Below are positions 11,640 through 22,794 of a stretch of 64,000 bases of DNA, one piece after another. The notes under the pieces were generated by a model that searched no databases, was not told the DNA's origin, and was given only the letters and a program-made list of their open reading frames with translations. The translations under genes were made by a program, and so were the position numbers. This stretch comes from Populus alba (lineage: Eukaryota; Streptophyta; Magnoliopsida; Malpighiales; Salicaceae), in assembly GCF_005239225.2 (NCBI RefSeq), contig NC_133297.1, positions 21,427,882 to 21,491,881 on the forward strand, given 5' to 3'. Every line of letters starts with the position of its first letter. The first letter of the stretch is position 1.

Positions 11640-12330
11640 AACATTAACACAAGGTGATATGTCAGAGTTGGAGTGTGAGAGGAGGTTTCATGACCTCTCT
11701 ATGTTTGCCACATATCATGTTCCTACATAGGAACACATGATAGAGAGATTTCAAGATAGGTTAAGACAAGAATTGAAACATAGGTTAATAACCTTGTAAT
11801 TTGGGATGATGAGAAACCTGACATAGCCAACCCAAGCTTTAGAGACGTGTATAGTTGAGGGTCAACAAGGCCAACCTAGCATTGCCAAAAGAAAGGTGAT
11901 TGACTATTCTATGGGTAAACCCACATGCCTTCGCTTTTTAAAAAGGGAAAATGAGGACAACATAATTAGTTTAAGAAAAGAGAAGGGGATACCAGTCAAA
12001 GTAGATCAACTACTGGGTCTTCTCAAAGTTCAAGTGGAGGGCCAGCTAGAGGATTATTGAACATTAAGGGTAGTTCTGCTAGTGGGACTTTACAATAGAA
12101 GATAATTACGTATCTTTATTATGTCAAGTGTGAGCAATGACATCATGTAGATTGCTCCACATCATTAGGGTAATGCTATAATTGCATGCAAGATGGGCAT
12201 ATATGGATGGGTTGTCCTTATTTAGGTCGAGGATGTTACTACAATGGCGGACATGGACATTTTAAAAAAGATTGTCTTAGGAGAGCCTAGTATGTTAGAG
12301 ACAAAGACAACAAACACAAAGTTACCAGCA
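11640..12330 (+). pseudogene. Ty3 gag relic with CCHC knuckles
   Basis: Gag packages element RNA. Right after the LINE tail the sequence reads as the C-terminal part of a Ty3 gag: 'CERRFHDLSMFATYHVPT' at about 11670-11730, then 'ERFQDRLRQELKHRL'. A zinc knuckle C-x2-C-x4-H-x4-C lies at 12174-12214. A second knuckle near 12236-12280 has Asn in place of its second Cys. Several in-frame TAG and TAA codons interrupt it. The N-terminal part is missing, presumably displaced by the LINE. Confidence 0.65.
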
Positions 12331-14330
12331 TTCAATCATTGTGGATAGACCCACCAAATCAATGCAGTCTGGGACTAGTGGAAATCAAGATCGACCTCGA
12401 GGATAGGGGGTGAAGATCAAGGGCAAAGTATTTCACATGATTTAGGAGGATGTGCGACTATCACAAATGTAGTAGCAGGTACTTTATTATTAGAAAATTA
12501 GTTTGTGCATGTTTTTATAGATCCAGGTGCTATATATTTTTTTATAGCAAGAAAAATTAAGAATAAATTAAAAAAGCAACCAATGAAATTATAAAAGGGG
12601 TTTTTAATTAGCACACCTTTGGGGGATGTTGTGCTTATAAAACATATGTATAAGGGTGTTAAGATTGTTATCAGGGGATATGATATGGAAGTAAATGTAA
12701 TGCTGCTAGAATTGCATGATTTTGACTTAATCCTAGGAATGGATTGGTTAAGTAACCATAAAGCTCAAATTGATTGTTTTTAAAAAATGGTGACCCTCCA
12801 GGGAATAGATGAGAAAAGAGCGACTTTTAAGGGGAATCGAAATGTCATACTGAATTGTGTGATTTTAGCTAAGACATCTAGTAAGCTTATAAGGAAAGGG
12901 TGTGCAACTTATCTTGCTTATGTAATAGATTCTAAAAAGGGTAGGGTAAAGTTGAATAATCTTCTCATTGTGAGAGAATTTCTAGATATGTTTCCAGAAT
13001 AATTGTCAAGACTACCCTAAAAAAGTGAAGTAAGAGTTTTGATTGATGTATTACCTGGTATCTCTCTTATAACTTAGGCGCCATACAGGATGGCATAAGC
13101 AGAATTAGATGAGTTGAAAGTTCAGCTGCAAGAAATATTACAAAAAGAGTTCATATGCCTGAGTAATTCACCCTGGAAAGCTCGAGTCCTATTTGTAAAA
13201 TATACGGATGGGGCCTTTAGAACTTTCATAGATTATAAACACCTAAATAGGGTAACAATGAAGAACAAGTATCCCCTTCAATAGATAGATGATTTGTTTG
13301 ACCAACTAAAATGGGCCTACGTATTTTCAAAAATAGACCTAAGATCAGGGTATTACCAATTAAGGATTAAGAAGCGAGATGTGCGAAAGACTACATTTAG
13401 AACTTGTTATGGGTACTATGAGTTCCTAATCCCTTCGGATTGACCAACACACCTACATTGTTTATGGATTTGATAAATTGAGTTTTTCAACCTTATTTGG
13501 ATAAGTTTGTGGCAATGTTCATAAATGATATTTTGTTCTATTCTAGATCATATTTGGAACATGAGCAACATTGAAGGCAAGTATTGTAGACCTTGATAGA
13601 TCATCATTTGTATGCCAAATTGATTATATGTGAATTTTAACTGAAAGAAGTGGTTTTTATAAGGCATCTTATATCTGTAGATGAAATATTTATAGATCCA
13701 AGAAAAGTTAAAGTAGTTCTGAAATGGGAAAAGCCTGCAAATGTAATAGAGATCTATAGTTTTCTAAGGTTAATAGGGTATTATAGGAGGTTTATTGAGA
13801 GTTTTTCAACTATAGCAACTCCATTGACTTGAATGACTATAAAGGAGACAAAATAGGAATGGTCAAGAGAGAGTGAAGAAAACTTTCTAGAGTTCAAAAA
13901 AAGGTTAACTACCGCCCCAATGTTGACACTTCCTTCAAGAACTAAAGGATTTACGATATGTAGTGATGCATCCAAAAAGAGACTTGGTTGTGTTTTAATG
14001 CAACATGGAAAGGTCATAGCATGTGCATCAAGGCAATTAAAGTCTCATGAAGTTAATTATCCTATACATGATCTAGATCTAGCTATAGTGGTGTTTGCAT
14101 TACGGGTATAGAGACATTACTTGTATAGATCGCGGGTTCAGATAATTACAGATCACATGAGTCCAAGGTATTGGATGACATAAAAGGAATTAAATATGCA
14201 ACAAAGAAGATGGATAAATAGTATTAATTAAAGATTTTGACCGTGTAATAGATTATCACTTAGGAAAGGCAAATGTTGTTGTTGATGCCTTTAGTCGTAG
14301 AGCAAGGGAATAATGGAGACACTGGAAGAA
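12331..14330 (+). pseudogene. Ty3 protease, reverse transcriptase and RNase H relic
   Basis: Protease: 'VFIDPGAIYFF' at about 12510 (Ser/Thr after DPGA lost), then 'LILGMDWL' near 12740. RT: 'YRMA.AELDELK' (stop within) near 13085, '[16 protein letters not shown]' near 13235, '[14 protein letters not shown]' near 13330. The catalytic block reads FINDIL at about 13518-13535 instead of F[IV]DDIL. RNase H: '[14 protein letters not shown]' near 13955 and '[18 protein letters not shown]' near 14020. A one-base loss at the 'FLVMPFG' block (about 13430) and many TAG/TAA codons, mostly in place of CAG, CAA or TGG, break the frame. Domain order is that of a Ty3 element. Confidence 0.8.
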
Positions 14331-14589
14331 GGGATGAAAGAGAGTTAATATAATTAAAAAAGATTGATGCTAGGGTAGAGGTAGGGCTTAAAGGCTCATT
14401 GTTGGCTCAATTAAGAGTACAATCCATACTTCAGGATAGAGTCTTAGAAGTTCAACGAAAAGACATTAAAGTGGATAAAGTAAGGAACAAGGTGAAATTA
14501 GGTGTTGAGAAACCCTTTTGGATTTTGGAGAATGAGATGGTGGTGATGGTAAACAGATGTATACGCCTCAAGATAAAACTTTGAAAGAG

Positions 14590-15982
14590 GAAGTACTAAG
14601 ATAGGCTCATGAATCGAGATTCATAGTACATCCAAGAAGTACCAAAATGTACAGAGACTTAAAAATAATTTTATGGGGCCAAACATAAAGAAGGAAATTT
14701 TTAAGTATATGACCAGGTGTAGGGTTTGTCAACAAATAAAACTAGAACATCAAAAGCCAATAGGGCCTTTACAACCATTTCTGATACCTAAGTGGAAGTA
14801 GAAAGATATTACTGTGGACTTTGTGTCGAGTTTGCTAAGGAAAAAAAAAGGGCAGTGATGTAATCTAGTTATTATAGATCACTTGAGAAGATCTACATTT
14901 TTCTTTCCTATGAAAAAGATAGATTCAGTTGATAAGTTAGCCAAGTTGTATATGAATGAAGTGGTAAGACTGCATGGGTACTCATATCAATTATTTTTAT
15001 CGAGACCATAGATTCACCTCATGATTATGGCCAAGTTGTAAATGAATAAAGTGGTAAGACTGCATGGGTACCCATATCAATTATTTTTTATCGAGACCAT
15101 AGATTCACCTCATGATTATGGCCAAGTTTTCAACATGCTCTAAGGATAAAATTAAATTTAAGCATAGCATCTCACCCTCAGACAGATGGATAATCAAAAA
15201 GAACAATACAGACTTTAGAGGATTTGCTGAGGGCTTATATATTAGAATTTAAGGGCAACTAAGAAGAACATCTACCACTTGTGGAATTCACCTACAATAA
15301 TAGTAATTAGTCAACAATAGGGATGACTCCCTATTAAGCTTTGTACAATAGAAAGTGTTGAACTCTTGTTTGCTAGGAAAAAGTTTGAGATATGAAGTTG
15401 ATGGGACCATGATTGGAGCAAATCACTTCAAAAAAGGTAAAAGCTATAAAAAGAAAAATGAAAGCTTATTAGGACAAGCATAAAAGTTATGCAGATGTCA
15501 AAAGAAGGCCTCTTAGGTTTAATATTAGAGATATGATGTGTATGAAAGTTGCTCCTTGGAAACATATGTTGCAGTTTGGTATGAAAGGAAAATTAGTGTT
15601 GAGGTATATTGGACCCCTTAAAGTGGTGAAGAGAATTGGACTGGTAGCATATAAGTTAGCTTTACCTCCAAATCTAGCCAAGATACATGATGCATTTCAT
15701 GTTTCTTTATTACAAAAAGCTGATACAGACCCTTCTGAAATTCTACTACAAGTTCCATTGGAGATTAATGAAGATTTGACCATGGAAGTAAAACCAGTAA
15801 GGATTCTAGATCAAAGCAAAAAAGAGTCAAGAAGTAAAAAGATCCCTATGGTGAAAGTGCTATGGAAAAGTTCTCAAGTCGAGGATGAAACTTGGAAAAG
15901 GGAAACAAAGATGAAAGAGAATATTGAATTGTTTCTAAAAACAAGTATGGAAATTCAAATTTTGAGGACAAAATTTTCTTAA
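14590..15982 (+). pseudogene. Ty3 integrase relic with C-terminal chromodomain
   Basis: An H2C2 zinc-binding region at about 14610-14750 ('CRVCQQIKLEHQKP' variant) precedes an integrase core at about 14780-15340. The core is interrupted by stops and by an internal tandem duplication at 14940-15120. From 15533 a frame stays open to 15982: 'KLALPPNLAKIHDAFHVSLL' (a usual integrase end), then a chromodomain-like block around 15790-15920 ('PVRILDQ', 'IPMVKVLWKSSQVEDETW'). That order is typical of chromoviruses of the Tekay/Del group, whose chromodomains direct insertion into heterochromatin. Stop TAA at 15980-15982. Not functional overall. Confidence 0.8.
14940..15120 (+). repeat. 90/91-bp tandem duplication inside the integrase core
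   Basis: Two near-identical units, 14940-15029 and 15030-15120, each begin 'gccaagttgta' and end 'cacctcatgattatg'. A third 'gccaagtt' follows at 15121. The copies differ at a few sites, so the duplication is not recent. It duplicates part of the core around the second Asp region and disables it. Confidence 0.9.
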
Positions 15983-17760
15983 GGAAATGAGAATGTAAAA
16001 TCTTGGCTAAAACTTTTCTTAAATATTATAATTGGGTTAAATGATGATTAAATATGGTTAGAATGATGTGTATACAAGATGAAGAGATTAAAAGGGCTTC
16101 AATATAGATTTACAAAATGATTTTGGGAGAAAGAAATTATGGTGTGATAAAATGAAATAAATGAATATAATAAAATGGGAAAAGAATTAAAAAGAAAAAA
16201 GAAGAAGATTTATGACCAAATTTATACAAGTCTAAAACCAAAAATGATCTAGCTATTTTAAGAAATTACTAGACCGATATAAATAAAATAGATGGACCAT
16301 TTTTCAAAATTGTCAGACTGTTTAGGCTACTATCTTTGTTAAAAGCTGTTGGAGTGAAAATAAAGGGTTTTGAGAGAGAAGAACACATCCACACTAGAAA
16401 TTAAGAAATATCAAAGAGAGGGAGAATTGAGTTAGAAGGAGAAAGTGAAGAAAGAAGAGGAAAAAGGAGAAGAACGTGGAAAATTTTGACTGGTTAGAAT
16501 AAGCCTAGCAACATTATATGAAAGGAAAGGTATTTGATGTTAAATTATGAATTTTGTCTAGGGGTTTATAGAAGAAATTTTATAGGAAAGGCAAATTGAT
16601 TATGAATTAAACAAATTGGGCTAGAATAACTTGTGAAATTTGAAAGAAATAATAAAGAAAAACATAATGCTCTTAAGAGCATGTAGGGTTAGCCAAATAA
16701 TCAATTTATATGTAGTTACGTTACATAGATTGATTGAAATATTTATATTGTTGTAAATTGGAAATTGAGGGAGGTTATTGAATTTAAAGAAGAATGTTAT
16801 TGTGAATGTGTTTGACTTTTCATGTAAGGAAGAGTTAATTTAAATAATTTTAAATAAATCATGGAATAAAAAGAAGTTATGGGGCGAACAAAGAAAGAAT
16901 AAATTGAAAATTGATGCAAATGTAATAATGTTTGTGTGATATAATACATTTGTGGATATGGTCATGCAAAATAGATGTTAATGGTGTTAATGAAATTGTT
17001 ATTTAGTTTGTTAAAACTTCTTGTATGTGTAAGGAGAATAAGTAAACAATGTGTTTTATATGAAAAAGTTTGAAGAAAAATTCATATCCTCTCTTATTAT
17101 GTGTATTTCAGCAAAATAAGAGGAAAAATGAATTTAGAATTCTTGAGTTTAAAATGGTTAAAAATTGGTAAGTTTTATTTGTTTTGTGTAATTTGATTTG
17201 AAGAATGTATCAGGAATTAATGAATTCCTTATGCCTAATTGGAAGAATTGAAGTGGAAATTAATGTTAAATTGTTGGGAGTAAAGCTAGAATAATATTTT
17301 GTAAAATAAACATGAAATGAAAAATAATATGGTGAACATGTTGATACTGAAAAGGCCACAGGAATTATGCAGCAGCAACGAGGTATTGCTCGAGCTACGA
17401 CAACATGTAGGGGTCATTCAACTCAACATTTGTTTACCTAGTTTATCTTAATAGCTTATTGAAAATGTAATATTATATCGTGTTAAAAATTATGGCTAAG
17501 GGCGAAAGAATTAGTTTCTTGGTATTGCGACTAATGCCTGGTAATCGACAATGAATTTAGATTCCCATAAAAGGAAATATGCTCGGTAATGGGCGATGAA
17601 TTTTGATTACCAAAAAAGGGAATAATGCAAGGTAAAGGAATGAATTTGGATTCCCAGAGAATAATGCCTAGTAATGGGCGATGAATTTGGATTTTCTAGA
17701 AGAGGGAAAAATGCCCGATAATGGGCAATAAATTTTGATTCCGTGATACGAACTAAGTAT
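15983..17760 (+). mobile_element. Polypurine tract and 3' LTR of the chromodomain-type element
   Basis: A purine run 'aggaaatgagaa' at about 15982-15993 precedes TGTAAAATC at 15994, the LTR start. The LTR matches 2522-2680 and 5144-6232. It alone retains the segment lost to the LINE upstream and the part beyond 'ggcc' at about 17350. It carries a 45-bp tandem array at 17525-17745. Its 3' edge is not clear; 17.76-18.1 kb holds no recognisable gene. Confidence 0.65.
17525..17745 (+). repeat. Five-copy tandem array of about 45 bp in the 3' LTR
   Basis: The motif 'aatgcc.ggtaatgggcgatgaattt.gattcc' recurs at about 17533, 17577, 17621, 17661 and 17707 with substitutions and small indels. Arrays at an equivalent position occur in the other Ty3 LTRs of this window (7845-8399, 53.1-54.3 kb, 58.0-58.9 kb). 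Confidence 0.8.
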
Positions 17761-18069
17761 GGTCTGAATTTGGCTTTAAAATGTATGTTGATTAGTTTTG
17801 CAAGATTAGACATATCTCTCAAACCATATATCAGAATGAGCTCAAATTTTACAAGGAGATACTAGACATATGAAACTATATTTTGATAAATATTCAGGTC
17901 AAACAAAGTTTAGAAAGATCTTATTTTAGAGGGTTGAAGTTACTAAATAAATCTTGTCAAACCTACTACACTTGACCTTTATGTACTATTTGAGACATAT
18001 TTGTAGCTATAGATGGTATTTTTCTGTAAATCTCAATAGTAACTTGCATAATAAATGTGAGTTTTTTTG

Positions 18070-18345
18070 TTGTTTATTTGTGACAAAACAACCTTTCTTT
18101 GCAAGAACAAAAATCATACATTGACTTATCAAAGATTAATTGGTTTTATGGTGTCATTCGTATACTTGGGGTTCTTGGATATAAGATTATCTTTGGGTTT
18201 AATTTTTTTTTTTCCAATACATCTGATTCTTAGGTACAAGGTTACCTCTAGGTCAAGGTTCTATCAAACCTGATTTTTTGCTTTTCGGGTTGTTATCTAC
18301 TTCATTGAACGTTGCTTGACCATGTGATCAAGAGGTTCACATTAG
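18070..18345 (+). mobile_element. Copia-type LTR end, copy 1
   Basis: This region resembles 19620-19796: shared blocks include 'ttaggtacaaggttac' / 'ttagttacaggttaac', 'gggtcaaggtt' and 'cttgaccat.tgatc.agaggt'. It is followed at once by a perfect PBS, so it is an LTR 3' end. Coding content: none. Confidence 0.55.
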
Positions 18346-18346
18346 T

Positions 18347-18358
18347 TGGTATCAGAGC
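18347..18358 (+). promoter_or_regulatory. Perfect LTR-retrotransposon primer binding site
   Basis: TGGTATCAGAGC, complementary to the 3' end of plant initiator Met-tRNA, sits directly downstream of the LTR end. What follows (18.36-18.85 kb) is short leader-like sequence without a readable gag. Confidence 0.8.
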
Positions 18359-18849
18359 TAGGCTCCAAAAATCAGGTTATATCCTTTATCTTTTTTCTTG
18401 TTAGCTTTGGCTTCCTTAGCTTTAGTTGTCTTTAATTCAGTTTTTATTTATTTCATGTTTAGAGATTGGTAGTTTGCATCCAGGATTCCTTAAAAAAAGT
18501 GTTATTTTAGTTTGTTGTTGTCTCATAATATATTAATAACATAAAGAGTAAAAAAAATATCTAAAAGTCACTTTTATTGAATCTGCCATAGTACACAAAC
18601 AAGGGAGAATTTGGACCAAACCAATTCAAAAAATTCTTGAATTTTATGTAATGGTTTTAAGAGTCGAAATTGCACCCAAATGATATGATCCAAGAAAAGA
18701 TTGAACAAGAAAATTTGAAATCTAGTAAAATTATGCCTGGATATTTACCTAAAGTTTTCTAGAATATTTTTCTATGTTGGGGTACAACTTCAGGTCAATT
18801 AGAGTTCAAGAAGGTCTTGTAATAGAGGTCAGAATAGGTTGTACGAGTT

Positions 18850-19796
18850 TTGTTATTTTCTTCCTTTTAACTTGTGGATTTTTTATTTAACAAAGATCCT
18901 TTTCCTATAAAGATATGGTAGCTTTTTTTAGGAATTTTTTTTAGTTTTACAAGGATCTTTAATGGGCTGCAATATAATTTTCAAGTTGCAATGATTCATT
19001 AATGTTCAAAAATCCTTTCTTACAAGGATTCCTTATTCATCCTAGCTACACAAGAAAAAAAAGAGCTGATGATATTTAATGACAGATTGGTTAGCTTATC
19101 TTGGGAAATTTCCTAATTCTACAAGGAAGGTTAAAGGAAGGCAGCAATGGTTTCCATGTTTTGAGAGGATTCTTTAAAGCTACATTTAATTATCCTAGAC
19201 AAACAAGGAAACTAAAAGGGAGACAACTTTAGGAATTAATTCCCTATATTATTTTGGATATCTAAAGGTAGCAGCAAAGACCGTAGTGTTTATAAAATGA
19301 GAATTTCATTCATGACATTAATTAAACTAGAAAAATTATCTATGTTAGGTTATTTTATTTAATTGGTGTAACAACTTTAGTTTATGCATCAAATTAGTTA
19401 TTTTTATTATTTTCTTCGTGTTTGGGCTTAGTTAACATACTTTTGGTTTATTATAAGTGGGTAAATATTAGCTCACAAGTTTTTGGTCTATTAGGGTTAC
19501 TAGTTGAACTATTATATAAGGTTTTGTAAGCTGATATATTTAGAAGAATGAATTTATAAAATAAACTTGTGTTCTGCTTGAAGTAAACATGTTATTTGTT
19601 GTGACAAAGAAGAAAACCTGATTTAACAAGGTATAACTAACTTTGTGGCATTAATTCATGAATTCCAATACCTCTGGTTTTTAGTTACAGGTTAACTCTG
19701 GGTCAAGGTTCTCAAACTTGATTATCATCTTTCCTGGGGAAGTATAATCTTTGTTGGGGGTCACTTGACCATATGATCGAGAGGTCTACATAATTT
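18850..19796 (+). mobile_element. Copia-type LTR, copy 2
   Basis: AT-rich sequence with repeated 'ttcctaattctacaagga' style blocks. Its final 180 bp match the LTR end at 18.1-18.34 kb. It is followed by a decayed PBS ('ttagtattagagc' at about 19794-19806). The left edge is approximate. Confidence 0.45.
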
Positions 19797-19827
19797 AGTA
19801 TTAGAGCAACCCCTAACGAACCTCATA

Positions 19828-19970
19828 TAAAATTTTACTTGGATGAATAAGAGATTATATCATTAGAACAAGTGAACACCGAACATTAATTGGCTGACTT
19901 ATTCATGGAACCTATAGATGATTAAGATATGAGTTTCTTAGGAAAGTCATTCATGTGTCCTAATTCTTAA
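19828..19970 (+). pseudogene. Copia RNase H C-terminal fragment
   Basis: The frame reads 'ISLEQVNTEH' then, after a TAA in place of CAA, 'LADLFMEPIDD', matching the closing block of copia polyproteins (usual form ..H.P[ST]..Q.AD.FTK.L). It lies immediately after a PBS-like motif, so nearly the whole internal region has been deleted from this copy. TAA at 19968-19970 follows. Confidence 0.65.
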
Positions 19971-21309
19971 AAGTGATAAAATTTATAAATAGAAAAATGT
20001 GTGTGTGTATAATATTGTTTGGATTTTTATGTGTTTTTCACACAGGTGACAAGTTGCTAACACTAAAACGCTGAAGCAAACCTAACTCATACCTTTAAAT
20101 CTCATAACTTTTATTTTGTTGGGATCAAGGCAAGTCTTATTTGATATGGTCTTTACTTCTGAAATGTTATTCTTTTGGAATACCAAATAAAGGTATTATC
20201 TTAAGCACTATAAGGAATTCAAGTTGCTTAATGAATTGTTAGCAGAGTAAAATTGAGTTAAATACATGTATGCTACTTGAACCTAGTACACAAGCTATTA
20301 AGACAATCCACCTAACATATCCTTAAGACAAAATCAAGTGTTCACATCATTATGGAAATAGATGAAAATTTTAATATGGATCAATTCTACTCTTTAATTC
20401 CTTGAATAAAAAGTCAATTGCTCACTGTGAAAATAGACGAGCAATTACATATTGAAAATAATAAAGTTCATCAAATCTCGAGACTGTTAAGGGTGAGAAT
20501 CTTCTGTATAGACCCTAGCATAAAGTTTGACTTTCAAAGTATACTCACATCTTACTATCATATCTCAAATCAAAGAAAAAAAGATGAAGAAAGAAATTTT
20601 TAAAGCAGAATTGTTGTCTTTCTCACTTGCACACTTACATCTTGATTTGGTCAACTGTAGATATGCATTCATAAATGAAGATTGACCAATAAGGTATATA
20701 TTCCTTTAAAACTATTATTATGAGTATTTTTAGGCTATAAAATTAGGTTACTTTATATAGGTTCATATTTATGCCTAAGTGTACAATTGATACACTTGTG
20801 AGAAAAACATGAGAAAATGATATGGCCTAACTGATTTATGAAAAAAAAAAAAAAAAGAAATTATGGTCTAAAGAGTCAATCTTTTTTCATAACACTAATG
20901 TGTCATATTAATAGAGATTGTAGGAATATATTAAGATCCTTGATGTGAACAGGAATAAGAGAAAAACTACTTTTCCATAAGTTTACTTAATGGTGTTATT
21001 CATCAAAATCGCTCTTTCTTTGTTTCTTGTTTTAAGGAACTCATGTCGCAAATTTCCAAGTAAATCTCTTAATCCTTTCTTGTCATTTTCTAATAAATAT
21101 AAAAAGAATTTATGAGACAAAACATTTTCTCATCTTCTCCATCTTGCATTTAACTTTTTTGCAAAATGGTAAGGATATTTTATCTTTCTGGAATTTCTTA
21201 GGTAGATTGTTAAAAAGAATATGTCTTTACAATCATATGTGCATAACCTTTACAACACATATTTCTTTTAGTTTATCACTTCTAAAAATGACTAATGTAT
21301 TTTGTTGTT
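19971..21309. other. AT-rich spacer with no recognised gene
   Basis: Contains a (GT)n tract near 20000, an A15-type tract near 20841 and only short chance frames. Part may be the 3' LTR of the copia fragment. I see no domain, RNA gene or repeat array. Confidence 0.5.
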
Positions 21310-22560
21310 GCAAGGTCATTATAAAGTAAAAGCCAAAAAGAAACCTGAAACCCTTGTTTCAAATTATATCAATGAAAAAGAACAAGAGACCTCATCCCCT
21401 AAAAAGACTCCAGTCCAACCATCTAAGATTTAAATGACAGAAGAAAAGGGCAAAGTGGTGGATGGTTCTTCTAAATCAATAGCATGGTCTATAAAAACCA
21501 TCAATTTCGCTTCTTCGGTGCAAAGATTGCTTATAGAAACAACTTCTCCAAGAAGAATGTACTAGGTTAAAAAGAAGTTTTGGTAAGTGATCTTTTAGAC
21601 CCTATATTTGCATTCATAGAAGAAATATTTAAGAAAAGACAATGGCGTGAACTAAATGAAAAAGTGCTTACTCCATATATTGAAGTAGTTATGGAGTTTT
21701 ATACTAATTGTGAGTCTTTCAATCTTCATGGCTACTCCATTACTTCCACTCTTAAAAGGTAAAACTCTTGAGTTGTCTGTTACTAACATTAGAAAGTTAT
21801 ATAAACTTAAGCTACTTGAATTCATAGATCCTAGCTTTCCCCTATAAAGGAATAAGAGCCTTTTTCAAGACTCAAATAAGTGATTTGTTTGTTTGCCCTA
21901 TAAGACCAAAATTATGTGTTAAATCACATAGACTTCCTATAAACACTATATTGCCTCCTTATCAACTATTAGCAAAAACTTTGCTAACAAACATCTGGCA
22001 TATTAGAAGACATACTAAGTTAATAGTTGAGAAAGCTTAGTTTATGTATGCAATTACTACTGATATTCCTATTGACCTAGCCAGTCACTTTATCGATGTA
22101 ATACAAACAACTACAACTAAGAAGAAAGTGAGTCTATCTTTTGGTGGGTTGATATCTAGGATAACAATCATGAAAAAAGTACCCTTGCATGATAGTGAGC
22201 TAACAATCAAGACGTATAAAAAGACCTCAATTGTACCTACTATCAAATTTGAAGTTGTAGTTAGTAAAAATGGTCACATCCTGAAAAGTCTACCTTCTCT
22301 TAGCTCGAAACTCCTCAAACTAGCCCCCTACTCCATTTTATAATAGAATAATTGCAAGTACTATCAAACAAGTTTAATAGTTTTACAGGTAAGTGGAAAT
22401 AAAAGATTGATGCAATTGATAAATTGCTAACAAATATGCAATAAGATATTATGTATGTTAATAATAGACTTGTTCAAATCATCTTGGACATCAAACAAGT
22501 GCATCAATCTATTGTTGGTAAAGATGAGGAATAAGATTGGTGCCAAACCAAGAGAGAGAC
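21310..22560 (+). pseudogene. Decayed ORF resembling the 'putative plant transposon protein' domain
   Basis: From about 21310 the sequence reads as a Lys/Ser-rich linker with 'KEQETSSPKKTPVQPSK', then 'RQWRELNEKVLTPYIEVVMEF' with 'YTNCESFNLHGYSI' at 21630-21750. This pattern (W near the start, a V..FY.N block, a '..G..I..' block) is one I associate with the retroelement-borne plant domain Pfam calls putative plant transposon protein. A frameshift near 21760 moves the continuing protein ('LELSVTNIRKLYKLKLLEFIDP') to another frame. The segment 22044-22343 is open again, and a C-terminal tail reads to about 22560. The family link is from memory. The biochemical role is unknown. Confidence 0.5.
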
Positions 22561-22794
22561 ACAGATACATGTAAGGGAGAGGAAGAGCAAAGCTAATCCA
22601 ACTAGCATTGTCAGAAGAAATTTAGTTGTTCTAGAATTTTATTGATTTTCAATCGGTATTAAATATTGAATATTCTAGTCTATAATAAATAAGATATTTT
22701 TTTTAGCATAAAAACCTTTATGTTGAATACTTATGCATGTGATTAGTACTTAAAAGTGCATTTTTATTAAGGTTATATATCATTATTTTACATT

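Noticed and set aside
17760..18070. Possible gene between the 3' LTR and the copia LTR
   Set aside because: Only short frames and no motif; it is probably residual LTR sequence.
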